From: Streptomyces mirabilis
GTDB lineage: Bacteria; Actinomycetota; Actinomycetes; Streptomycetales; Streptomycetaceae
NCBI RefSeq assembly: GCF_018310535.1
Contig: NZ_CP074102.1
Location: 2,418,001-2,482,000 of the forward strand
Direction: 5' to 3'
Length of the DNA: 64,000 nt
Shown: positions 28,244-35,838 of the stretch, in pieces
Numbering within the stretch: the stretch's first letter is position 1
Layout: every line of letters starts with the position of its first letter
The notes under the pieces: generated by a model
The model's database searches: none
Seen by the model: the letters and a program-made list of their open reading frames with translations, nothing else
Told to the model about the DNA's origin: nothing
Program-made: the position numbers and the translations under genes

Positions 28244-28750
28244 GGGCAGCAATGGCTTTCGCTCCACCGGTGAGGACAGGACGATCGAGGTCGTCGTGCG
28301 CCCCAGCGCGGAGGTCTGTTCCAGGACGTCCTCCAGGTGGATCGTGTCCGCGACGGCGACCTTGAGGATCCAGCAGTCCTCGCCGACGACGTGGTGGACC
28401 TCGATGATCTCCGGGCGGGAGATCAGCTCCAGGGTCCTGGGGTGGCGCAGGGTGTAGCCGCCGTGCGGGTTGACGCGGACGAAGGCCTGGATGCCGTAGC
28501 CGAGGAGGGGCGGTGAGACATGGGCGCCGTAGCCGGTGACGGCTCCCGTGGACTCCAGCCGTCGCACGCGTTCGGCGACGGCCGCCGGGCTCAGCCGGAC
28601 GCGCCGGCCCAGCTCGCTGAGCTTGATCCGGCCGTCGCTCTGCAGCAGTTCCAGGATCTGCCGGTCCAGCGCGTCGAAGGCCACCGACGTTTCGTTGGCG
28701 CCCGCACGCGGCTGCCGTGGTTCCTTCGGTACAGCGGCCGGATCTCCCAT
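28235..28750 (-). CDS. Lrp/AsnC family transcriptional regulator
   Basis: A 171-residue regulator with an N-terminal helix-turn-helix (LDRQILELLQSDGRIKLSELGRRVRLSPAAVAERVRRLE) and a C-terminal RAM ligand-binding domain (HHVVGEDCWILKVAVAD). Such proteins sense amino acids or related small molecules. The N-terminal 25 residues before the HTH are a Pro/Arg-rich extension. It is divergent from the epimerase-type gene at 28840, with 89 bases between, and may control it. Its stop codon sits within the MerR operator of the next gene downstream. Confidence 0.9.
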   Translation of the reverse strand: MGDPAAVPKEPRQPRAGANETSVAFDALDRQILELLQSDGRIKLSELGRRVRLSPAAVAERVRRLESTGAVTGYGAHVSPPLLGYGIQAFVRVNPHGGYTLRHPRTLELISRPEIIEVHHVVGEDCWILKVAVADTIHLEDVLEQTSALGRTTTSIVLSSPVERKPLLPLP

Positions 28751-28839
28751 GTCTCCCCCTTCAGACGTGACGCGTACGCCGGGAGAATTATGGCCACAGA
28801 AGCCCAGCGGGCGTGGGAAGTACGAGGGGGAGGAACGCC

Positions 28840-29742
28840 GTGCGCGAGATAGGTGTCATTGGCGGAAACCGCTATTTCGGAAAGCGGCTGATTGCCCGGC
28901 TGCTGGCCGCCGGAGACCACGTCACCGTCATCAATCGAGGTTCCTCCGCACCGCCCGCCGGGGCGGTGCATCTCGTCGCGGACCGCAATGACGGACATTC
29001 CCTGGAGAAGGCGCTGGGGTCACGCACCTTCGATGTCGTGGTCGACCAGGTCTGCTACACACCGCGGCAGGCGGAGATCGCGCGCCGGGTCTTCGCGGGA
29101 CGCACTCGGCGGTACGTCATGACCTCCACCGTCGAGGTGTACGAGTACGAGGACTCGGCGGATCTCGTACGGGAGGACGCCGTGGACCCCCGTGCCGTGC
29201 CCGTCGACCTCGGACTCCCCTGGGACGAACCGGAGTTCCTCGACAGCCACTACGGGGAGGGCAAGCGTCAGGCCGAGGCGGTGTTCGCGGCCGGCCCCGC
29301 GTTCCCGTACACGGCCGTCCGGGTGGCCCACGTCCTGGGCGGGGACGACGACTTCACCGGCCGCCTCCAGCACTACGCGGAGCGCGTCCGCACGGGCGAG
29401 CCGATCGCCGTACCGCCCGTGAACCACCCGGCGACGTACATCCACGTCGAGGAGATCGCCGACTTCCTGTTCTGGGCGGCGGGCGAGGACTTCACGGGCC
29501 CGGTCAACGCGGCCTCCCACGGGCCGCTGACCACGCAGGAGCTGTGCGAGGCGATCGCCGCGCACCTCCCGGACGGCAAGACCCTCCTGCGTCCCGTCGA
29601 GGTGGGCGAGGTCTCCCCCTTCTCCTTCAGCCGTTCCTACGGCATGGACAACTCCCGGGCCGGCCGGCTCGGGTTCGCCTTCGGCGACGCGCGGGCGTGG
29701 CTGCCGCAGGCTGTGGCGGAGACGCTGGGAAGGGACGCCTGA
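28840..29742 (+). CDS. NAD-dependent epimerase/reductase family protein
   Basis: A 300-residue extended short-chain dehydrogenase. The N-terminal Rossmann motif IGVIGGNRYFGKRL is followed by strand-helix repeats and a DSHYGEGKRQAE segment in the position of the YxxxK catalytic motif (Tyr and Lys present with three residues between). The substrate is probably a nucleotide sugar or other small metabolite but cannot be specified. The GTG start at 28840 has GAGGGGGAGGA upstream. The aldo/keto reductase gene follows after one base, so the two form an operon. The Lrp/AsnC gene is divergent. Confidence 0.85.
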   Translation: MREIGVIGGNRYFGKRLIARLLAAGDHVTVINRGSSAPPAGAVHLVADRNDGHSLEKALGSRTFDVVVDQVCYTPRQAEIARRVFAGRTRRYVMTSTVEVYEYEDSADLVREDAVDPRAVPVDLGLPWDEPEFLDSHYGEGKRQAEAVFAAGPAFPYTAVRVAHVLGGDDDFTGRLQHYAERVRTGEPIAVPPVNHPATYIHVEEIADFLFWAAGEDFTGPVNAASHGPLTTQELCEAIAAHLPDGKTLLRPVEVGEVSPFSFSRSYGMDNSRAGRLGFAFGDARAWLPQAVAETLGRDA

Positions 29743-29743
29743 C

Positions 29744-30622
29744 ATGCGGTACCGCACGCTTGGCGGCCTGCGCGTGAGCGCCGTGGGGCTCGGCGCGATG
29801 CCCCTGTCCATCGAGAACCGGCCGGACGAGGCGCGGGCCCTGGCCACGGTGCACGCCGCCCTCGACGCGGGCGTCACCCTCCTGGACACCGCGGACTCCT
29901 ACCACTTGCCCGGGGACGAGCCCGGCCACAACGAGCGGCTCGTGGCCCGCGCCCTGGCGTCGTACGGCGGCGACACGGCGGACGTCCTGGTGGCCACGAA
30001 GGGCGGGCGCGGGCGACCGGCCGACGGCAGCTGGACGGTGAACGGCTCCCCGCGCCACCTCAAGGCGGCGGCCGAGGCCTCCCTGAAGCGGCTCGGCGTG
30101 GCGGCGATCGGCCTCTACCAGCTCCACAAGCCCGACCCCGCCGTCCCCTTCGAGGACTCGGTCGGCGCCCTGCGCGAACTCCTCGACGAGGGCAAGGTCC
30201 GGCTGGTCGGCCTCTCCAACACGGACACCGACCAGATCTGCCGGGCCCGCGCGATCCTCGGCGACCGGCTGGTCTCCGTCCAGAACCAGTACTCCCCCGC
30301 GGTACGCGACAGCGACCCCGAGCTCCGCCTCTGCGCCGAGCTGGGCCTCGCCTTCATGCCGTGGAGCCCCCTGGGCGGCATCTCCCGCAGCTCCCTGGAC
30401 GGCTCCTCGGAACTGGCACCCGAGGGCTTCGACGCCTTCCACGAAGTGGCCCGCGAGCGCGGTGTCAGCCCCCAACGGATCTGCCTGGCCTGGCTGCTGT
30501 CGCTCTCCCCCACCGTGCTCCCGATCCCGGGCTCCGGCCGCCCGGAGACGATCCGCGACTCGGCGGCCGCGGCGGACCTGGTGCTGAGCGCGGTGGAGCT
30601 GGCACGGCTGGGCCACTACTAG
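29744..30622 (+). CDS. aldo/keto reductase
   Basis: A 292-residue NADPH-dependent oxidoreductase of the AKR superfamily. The catalytic residues fit the family: Asp in LLDTADSY, the Tyr of the same segment, Lys in VATKGGRG and His in LYQLHKPD. The C-terminal nucleotide-binding part includes PIPGSGRPETIRDS. It starts one base after the upstream stop, indicating a two-gene operon. The physiological carbonyl substrate is unknown. The gene converges with the DUF2127 gene with only 10 bases between stops and no clear terminator. Confidence 0.92.
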   Translation: MRYRTLGGLRVSAVGLGAMPLSIENRPDEARALATVHAALDAGVTLLDTADSYHLPGDEPGHNERLVARALASYGGDTADVLVATKGGRGRPADGSWTVNGSPRHLKAAAEASLKRLGVAAIGLYQLHKPDPAVPFEDSVGALRELLDEGKVRLVGLSNTDTDQICRARAILGDRLVSVQNQYSPAVRDSDPELRLCAELGLAFMPWSPLGGISRSSLDGSSELAPEGFDAFHEVARERGVSPQRICLAWLLSLSPTVLPIPGSGRPETIRDSAAAADLVLSAVELARLGHY

Positions 30623-30632
30623 GACCTGTCCG

Positions 30633-31403
30633 TCAGGCGTGCGCGGCCACGCCCGCGGACTCCTCGACCTCCAGGAGCGACGCGCTGTGCCGCTCCTCCT
30701 CGAACGCCTTGCGTCCGCCGCGCAGCCCGAAGAGGCGTTTGGCGAGGGCGATGTAGAGGACGGCGAGGATGTTGAGGACCAGGGTGGCGATCTTCAAGTA
30801 GCTGACGTGCTCGGTGAGTTCGTAGATCTCCAGAGGCAGGAAGGCGGCGGTGGCGACCACCGTCAGATACTCCGCCCAGCGCTTGGCGTACCAGAGGCCG
30901 CCCGCCTCGACGAGTTCGATCAGCGCGTACGCCAGCAGCAGCGCGGCCACCAGGGCCAGCGTGGAGTGCTTGTAGCCGAAGGACTTCTGGATGGTGCCGA
31001 CGACCGGCGAGTGGTCGAGGTCGTAGTGGAAGTGCCTGAAGACCGGCCGGAAGACTGCGAGGTTCTCGTCGAAGAGCCGGCGCACCGAGTCCTGGCTGTT
31101 GCTGAACTTCCACACCGCGGCCGCGACCAGCACGATGAACACCCCGCGCACGGCCCGTTCGATCGCCAGGAAGCGCAGGATGAACAGATCGCGCAGCACC
31201 TTGCCGCGCGGCACCAGGGGAGCGTCCTGCGCGGGGCCCGAGCCATGTGGTTCGTCCAGCACGAAATCGCCGCAGCGCAGACAGCGCCAGGCCTCGCCGA
31301 GGCTCGTCTCGGCGCGCAGCCGCCGGCGCAGTTCCGGCTCGTCGGGCGCGTACGTCACATGGCCTTTGCGCGCACACGTCCGCCGGTCCCAGTCGATCTT
31401 CAT
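30633..31403 (-). CDS. DUF2127 membrane protein with N-terminal zinc-ribbon-like segment
   Basis: A 256-residue protein. The first 60 residues contain possible metal ligands (Cys10, a His a few residues later, then CLRCGDF). The rest is a DUF2127 integral membrane domain with about four helices (FIVLVAAAVWKF, ALVAALLLAYALIELV, YLTVVATAAFLPLEI, IATLVLNILAVLYIALA). The function is unknown. The combination of a cytoplasmic Cys-rich head with the membrane domain is notable. GGAGG lies about 9 bases before ATG 31403. A large nested hairpin separates it from the upstream MFS gene. Confidence 0.85.
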   Translation of the reverse strand: MKIDWDRRTCARKGHVTYAPDEPELRRRLRAETSLGEAWRCLRCGDFVLDEPHGSGPAQDAPLVPRGKVLRDLFILRFLAIERAVRGVFIVLVAAAVWKFSNSQDSVRRLFDENLAVFRPVFRHFHYDLDHSPVVGTIQKSFGYKHSTLALVAALLLAYALIELVEAGGLWYAKRWAEYLTVVATAAFLPLEIYELTEHVSYLKIATLVLNILAVLYIALAKRLFGLRGGRKAFEEERHSASLLEVEESAGVAAHA

Positions 31404-31419
31404 ACTCCGTGTCCTCCGC

Positions 31420-31473
31420 AGAACATGCCGCGCCGTGCCGGTCAGTCCGGCACGGCACGGTAGTGCATGTTCT
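31420..31473 (-). terminator. large nested hairpin between MFS exporter and DUF2127 gene
   Basis: The outer arms AGAACATGC (31420-31428) and GCATGTTCT (31465-31473) enclose a perfect 10-bp inner stem (31432-31441 with 31447-31456) with a 5-base loop. It lies 50 bases after the MFS stop. It probably terminates that transcript, but the outer palindrome could also be a regulator site for the DUF2127 gene. Confidence 0.65.
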
Positions 31474-31522
31474 ACGAGACGGAGGCCCGAGGGTCACGGT
31501 TCCGAGGCGGGCGAGGATGCGC

Positions 31523-33220
31523 TCAGCGCGTCGCCGCGCCGGTGAGCTCCGGTAGTTCCTGCGCCACCTGCTCCGGGGCCTCCCCCGGGTGCGCACCGCC
31601 CTTTCGGGGCAGCAGGACGGCGACCAGCACGGTCCCCACTCCCAGGATCACCGCGCCGATCAGGCTGGTGTGCGCCACCGCGTCCGAGAAGGACGAACCG
31701 ACGGCGTCCGCCATCCGCTGCGCCCCGTGGGCGAGCTGGTCGGCCTGCGCCTTCAGCTGCGCGGCCTTCTCGGTGTTCCCGGCGTGCCCCGCCCGCGCGG
31801 CCTGGTCGCCGAGCTGCCGGGCCTTGTCGCCGATGCCCTGGGCGACCGCGTAGCCCGCGCCGACCGAGTCCTGTGCCGTGGACAGGGCGCCCGCCGGGAG
31901 CTTGCTGCCCGCGGTGGCGTCCGAGAGGTGCGAGGAGTACGAACTCGCCAGCACGGAACCGAGGATCGCGATGCCGAGTGAGCCGCCGAGCTCCAGCGAG
32001 GTGTCGTTGACGGCGCCGCCGACGCCGAGTTCGGCCTCGGGGAACGCGCCCATGATGGCGTCCGTGCAGGGCGAGAGCGCGAGCCCGATCGCGAGGCCCA
32101 GGATGGTGAGGGGCAGCACGAAATCGCCGTACGAGGATGCCGCGTCGACCCGGGTGAGCAGCGCGAGCGCCGCAGTGCCGCCGACCATGCCCGCGGTGAC
32201 CGTGATCTTCATGCCGACGCGCGGGGTGAGGTACCCGGTGAGCGCCGAGCCGACGAACACGGCCCCGGCGAGCGGCAGCATCCGCACCCCGGTGTCCAGC
32301 GCGTCGTAGCCGAGGACGAACTGGAGGTGCTGGGTGAGGTAGTAGAAGGCGCCGAAGACGGCAAGGAAGAAGAGGGCGACGGCGAGGTTGGAGCCGGCGA
32401 ACCGGCGGTGGGCGAAGCGGCGTACGTCGACGACCGGGCGCGGGTGGCGCAGCTCCCAGACCACGAAGGCCACGAGGCCGGCACCCGCGACGACCGCGGC
32501 GGTCACGGCTTTGACGCCCCATCCGAAGTGCGGCCCCTCGATGATCATGTAGACCAGCGAGCCGATCCAGACCACGGACAGCAGGCCGCCGACGTGGTCG
32601 ATGCGGTGGTGGTGCGCGGCCCTGGACGGCGGTACGAGGACGAGGGCGCCGACGATCGCGAGCGCGGCGATGGGCACGTTGATCAGGAACGTGGACGACC
32701 AGCCGTGGTGCTCCAGCAGCGCACCGGCGACCAGTGGCCCGGCCGCGATGGCGAGTCCGGCGGTGGCGGTCCACAAGGTGATCGCCTTCGCCCGCTCCTC
32801 GCGCGGGAAGGTCGCGGCGAGCAGGGAGAGCGTCGCGGGCATGATCAGGGCGGCGCCGACGCCCATCACGGCACGGGCCGCGATGACCCCGGTGGAACTG
32901 TCGACGAGCGAGCCCGCGACCGCGCCCCCGCCGAAGACGACGAGCCCCAGGATGAGGGCGCCGCGCCGGCTGTACTTGTCGCCGATCGCGCCGAGCAGCA
33001 GCATCAGCGCGGCGTACGGGACGGTGTAGCCGTCGATGACCCACTGCAGGTCCGCGCTGGACAGGCCCAGGTCCTGGGTCATGTCGGGGGCCGCGACCGT
33101 GAGGGCGGTGTTCGCCATCACGATGATCAGCAGGCTCAGGCAGAGCACCAGCAGCGCCCACCAGCGTCGGGCGTAGGGCCGGCCCATCCCCTCGACCGGT
33201 TCGTTCATGACGAGACGCAT
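31523..33220 (-). CDS. MFS drug exporter, DHA2 (14-helix) family
   Basis: A 565-residue proton-coupled efflux pump of the EmrB/QacA type. Fourteen membrane helices are visible. Motif A is present as LGAIGDKYSRRGAL and motif C-like residues lie in helix 5. Between the last two helices is a hydrophilic segment of about 65 residues rich in Ala, Gln and Lys (TEKAAQLKAQADQLAHG) that looks helical or coiled. ATG 33220 is taken as start; ATG 33208 is possible. A divergent TetR gene starts 159 bases away and repeated TTGCACA motifs lie in the promoter. The natural substrate is unknown. Confidence 0.92.
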   Translation of the reverse strand: MRLVMNEPVEGMGRPYARRWWALLVLCLSLLIIVMANTALTVAAPDMTQDLGLSSADLQWVIDGYTVPYAALMLLLGAIGDKYSRRGALILGLVVFGGGAVAGSLVDSSTGVIAARAVMGVGAALIMPATLSLLAATFPREERAKAITLWTATAGLAIAAGPLVAGALLEHHGWSSTFLINVPIAALAIVGALVLVPPSRAAHHHRIDHVGGLLSVVWIGSLVYMIIEGPHFGWGVKAVTAAVVAGAGLVAFVVWELRHPRPVVDVRRFAHRRFAGSNLAVALFFLAVFGAFYYLTQHLQFVLGYDALDTGVRMLPLAGAVFVGSALTGYLTPRVGMKITVTAGMVGGTAALALLTRVDAASSYGDFVLPLTILGLAIGLALSPCTDAIMGAFPEAELGVGGAVNDTSLELGGSLGIAILGSVLASSYSSHLSDATAGSKLPAGALSTAQDSVGAGYAVAQGIGDKARQLGDQAARAGHAGNTEKAAQLKAQADQLAHGAQRMADAVGSSFSDAVAHTSLIGAVILGVGTVLVAVLLPRKGGAHPGEAPEQVAQELPELTGAATR

Positions 33221-33249
33221 GACTACGGTCGCCCTCTCTCTCGTTCTTC

Positions 33250-33312
33250 TTGCACACTGACGTGTAATTGCTCAACCATGTGCAATGTACGTCCATGCAC
33301 ACAGCTGTGCAA
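33250..33312. promoter_or_regulatory. MFS promoter with repeated TTGCACA half-sites
   Basis: On the minus strand, TTGCAC (33312-33307), a 17-base spacer and TACATT (33289-33284) form a good promoter. TTGCACA or its complement occurs at 33250-33256, 33279-33285 and 33306-33312. The palindrome CACAGCTGTG (33300-33309) overlaps the -35. These are probably binding sites of the TetR protein encoded next door. Confidence 0.65.
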
Positions 33313-33379
33313 ATGAAGGAGGTGGAGCCCTTGTGGAGGGCACGAGTGATCACCTCGCGCGGCTCCGGGGGCGTGCAGA

Positions 33380-33997
33380 ATGGCAGCCATGACCACGGGT
33401 AGTGCCAGCCGCGCGGATGCGAATCGCCGCCGTATCCTCGACGTCGCGCTCGCCGAGCTGCTGCGCGACCCCGACGCGTCCATGGACCAGATCGCACGGG
33501 CCGCGGGCGTCGTACGGCGCACGGTGTACGGGCACTTCCCGAGCCGCGAGGCCCTGATCGGCACGTTGACCGACGGCGCGGTGGAGGCGGTGGCCGCGGC
33601 GCACGCGGCGGGCCGGGAGAGCGGCCGGGACCCGGCGGAATCGCTGGTCCGCTCGACGCTCGCCGTCTGGGAGATCGCCGACCGCTACCGGCTGCTGGTC
33701 GCCCTCGCCCAGCGCAGCGTCACGGTCCAGGGCATCCGTGAGCGGCTGACGCCGGTGCGCGAGGCCTGCGCGGAGCTGTTGCGGCGCGGCCTCGACCAGG
33801 GCGTGTTCGAGTCCGCGCTGCCGGCGCCCGCACTGGCGTACGTGCACGAGCAGATGCTGTTCGCCCTCATGGAGGCGGTGAACGACGGCCTGCTGGCACC
33901 GGAAGAGGCGGGCCGCTCCGCCGCGATCACCATGCTGACCGCGGCGGGCGTACCCGCCTCCAGAGCCACCGAACTGGTGACCAAGCTGAGCGATTGA
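33380..33997 (+). CDS. TetR family regulator, divergent from MFS exporter
   Basis: A 205-residue repressor-type protein. The N-terminal HTH is recognisable (ANRRRILDVALAELL then SMDQIARAAGVVRRTVYGHFPSREALI), and the C-terminal ligand-binding region is all-helical. Divergent placement to the drug exporter, with repeated motifs between, supports local control of efflux in response to a ligand. ATG 33380 is used; ATG 33389 is an alternative and neither has a strong ribosome-binding site. A hairpin terminator follows. Confidence 0.9.
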   Translation: MAAMTTGSASRADANRRRILDVALAELLRDPDASMDQIARAAGVVRRTVYGHFPSREALIGTLTDGAVEAVAAAHAAGRESGRDPAESLVRSTLAVWEIADRYRLLVALAQRSVTVQGIRERLTPVREACAELLRRGLDQGVFESALPAPALAYVHEQMLFALMEAVNDGLLAPEEAGRSAAITMLTAAGVPASRATELVTKLSD

Positions 33998-34039
33998 GCT
34001 GTTGAGGTTCTTCTTCGCACTTCTTCGGCAAAACACCGA

Positions 34040-34072
34040 GCGGCCAGGTCTACGGGGGGAGAACCTGGCCGC
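34040..34072 (+). terminator. hairpin terminator after TetR gene
   Basis: A perfect 10-bp stem (34040-34049 with 34063-34072) and a 13-base loop, 42 bases after the stop. Confidence 0.7.
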
Positions 34073-34121
34073 CCGGCGGCTTGGGGGGGCTTATGAGCCC
34101 CGTGCGGGACCGCGCCCGTCA

Positions 34122-34143
34122 GGGGCGCGAGGAACTGCGCGAC
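34122..34143. repeat. dispersed extragenic repeat, one copy
   Basis: A variant of the intergenic unit with GGAACTGCGCGAC, between the convergent TetR and dctA genes. It differs from the copies near 15261 and 56575 by one or two bases. Confidence 0.7.
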
Positions 34144-34201
34144 AAGCCACGATCCACACGCAGCCTCCGAACGACCCGCAGCCCCTCTTCCAGCGGAGCG
34201 C

Positions 34202-35590
34202 CTACGCTTTCGCCAGCTCCTTCTCCCCGCCCTGCTCGGGGATCTCCGCGGCGACGTCCGAGACGTCATCCTCGTCGTTGTCCAGCAGAGTCTTCTCGTC
34301 GAACGGCAGCTCACCGGCGAGAACCCGGTTCACCCGCTCCTTGTCGACCTCACCGGTCCACGTACCGATCAGCAGCGTGGCGACCGCGTTGCCCGCGAAG
34401 TTGGTGACCGCACGCGCCTCGCTCATGAAGCGGTCGATACCGATGATCAGACCGACACCGTCCACCAGCGCGGGCTTGTGCGACTGCAGACCACTGGCCA
34501 GGACGGCGATACCGGAGCCGGAGACACCCGCCGCGCCCTTCGAGGCGACCATCATGAAGAGCAGCAGGCCGATCTGCTGACCGATGCTCATCGGCTGGTC
34601 CATCGCGTCGGCGATGAACAGCGAGGCCATGGTCAGGTAGATCATCGTGCCGTCGAGGTTGAAGGAGTAGCCGGTCGGCACGGTGATGCCGACGACCGGG
34701 CGGCTGACACCCAGGTGCTCCATCTTGGCGATGAGCCGCGGCAGCGCGGACTCGGACGACGAGGTGGAGACGATCAGCAGGAACTCCCGGCCGAGGTACT
34801 TCAGCAGCTGGAAGAGGCTGACCTTGGCGACGAGCTTCGTGAGCGTGCCGAGCACGATGACGATGAAGAGCGCACAGGTGATGTAGAAGCCGAGCATGAT
34901 CGTGCCCAGCGCCTTCAGCGCGTCCATGCCGGTCTCGCCGATCACGGCGGCCATGGCGCCGAAGGCACCGACGGGCGCGGCCCACATGATCATGCCGAGG
35001 ATGCGGAAGACCAGCTTCTGGATGTGCTCGACACCCTTGAGCACCGGCTGTCCCGCACGGCCCATGGCCTGCAGCGCGAAGCCCACGAGGAGGGCGATCA
35101 GCAGGGTCTGGAGCACCTGGCCCTCGGTGAAGGCCGAGACGAAGGTGGTCGGGATGATCCCGAGGATGAAGTCGACGGGGCCCTCGGCGGCGGCCGCGGC
35201 CTGCGTGTGCCCGACGCCCTTCACGGCCTCGGTCAGGTGCATCCCGCTGCCCGGGTGGATGATGTTGCCGACGACCAGGCCGATGGCCAGCGCCACGAAG
35301 GACATACAGATGAAGTAGCCGAGCGCGAGACCGCCGACCTTGCCGACCTTGGCGGCCTTGCGTACCGAGCCGACGCCGAGCACGATCGTGCAGAAGATGA
35401 TCGGGGAGATCATCATCTTGATCAGGCTCACGAAGCCCGTGCCGATCGGCTTGAGCTCCTTGGCGAAGTCCGGTGCGGCGAACCCGACGGCGATGCCGAG
35501 CACAACCGCGATGATCACCGCGATGTACAGATAGTGGGTGCGGTCCCGCTTGGCTGCGGGTGCGGCAGGTGCCGTTTGGGTGCTGGCCAC
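34202..35590 (-). CDS. dctA: C4-dicarboxylate:cation symporter
   Basis: A 462-residue DAACS family transporter for uptake of succinate, fumarate or malate with protons or sodium. Family motifs are clear: SPIIFCTIVLG, the serine-rich hairpin STSSSESALPRL, PTGYSFNLDGT, SKGAAGVSGSG and the DctA-type C-terminal motif IDRFMSEARAVTN (rather than the GltP type). GTG 35590 is supported by AAGGAGG six bases upstream; ATGs further upstream lack this. It lies next to a CitA/DcuS-type two-component system, interrupted by a TnpB gene. That system is the likely regulator of dctA. Tandem repeats and a hairpin lie upstream. Confidence 0.93.
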   Translation of the reverse strand: MASTQTAPAAPAAKRDRTHYLYIAVIIAVVLGIAVGFAAPDFAKELKPIGTGFVSLIKMMISPIIFCTIVLGVGSVRKAAKVGKVGGLALGYFICMSFVALAIGLVVGNIIHPGSGMHLTEAVKGVGHTQAAAAAEGPVDFILGIIPTTFVSAFTEGQVLQTLLIALLVGFALQAMGRAGQPVLKGVEHIQKLVFRILGMIMWAAPVGAFGAMAAVIGETGMDALKALGTIMLGFYITCALFIVIVLGTLTKLVAKVSLFQLLKYLGREFLLIVSTSSSESALPRLIAKMEHLGVSRPVVGITVPTGYSFNLDGTMIYLTMASLFIADAMDQPMSIGQQIGLLLFMMVASKGAAGVSGSGIAVLASGLQSHKPALVDGVGLIIGIDRFMSEARAVTNFAGNAVATLLIGTWTGEVDKERVNRVLAGELPFDEKTLLDNDEDDVSDVAAEIPEQGGEKELAKA

Positions 35591-35671
35591 GGCTGCCCTC
35601 CTTGACGACGTCATCGGCATCATCCGGCGTGCGGCTCACGTCCGGCGGAACCCGGTGTGCGGCCTGCTCCT

Positions 35672-35725
35672 GGGGGGATCCCAGGGTGCGGCTCACTCGG
35701 GGGGATCCCGGGGTGCGGCTCACTC
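35672..35725. repeat. 27-bp tandem repeat upstream of dctA
   Basis: Two directly adjacent 27-base units (35672-35698 and 35699-35725) differ at one position; each contains GGGGGGATCCC and GTGCGGCTCAC. A degenerate third start follows, and an isolated GTGCGGCTCAC lies at 35629-35639. The units fall in the presumed leader of dctA. They could be regulator sites or simple tandem duplication. Confidence 0.8.
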
Positions 35726-35747
35726 CGGGGGATGCGGTGACTATCTC

Positions 35748-35764
35748 CCGCCCTGTGAGGGCGG
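35748..35764. promoter_or_regulatory. inverted repeat upstream of dctA
   Basis: CCGCCCT (35748-35754) and AGGGCGG (35758-35764) form a perfect 7-bp inverted repeat with a 3-base spacer. It is nested inside GGTGAC (35736-35741) and GTCACC (35764-35769). It may be an operator for a dctA regulator or a small hairpin at the left side of the TnpB insertion. Confidence 0.4.
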
Positions 35765-35838
35765 TCACCCTTCCGTTCATTTAGTACATCGAAACAGCGA
35801 TCGGCACGACTCACACACTGGCGTGCTAGTTTCTGAGC

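Noticed and set aside
35672..35725. Possible CRISPR-like repeats
   Set aside because: Units are directly adjacent with no spacers and only two full copies; a simple tandem repeat.
35791..35833. Left-end hairpin of the TnpB element
   Set aside because: GAAAC/GTTTC and GCACG/CGTGC can pair, but internal loops are large and asymmetric; the left boundary cannot be fixed.
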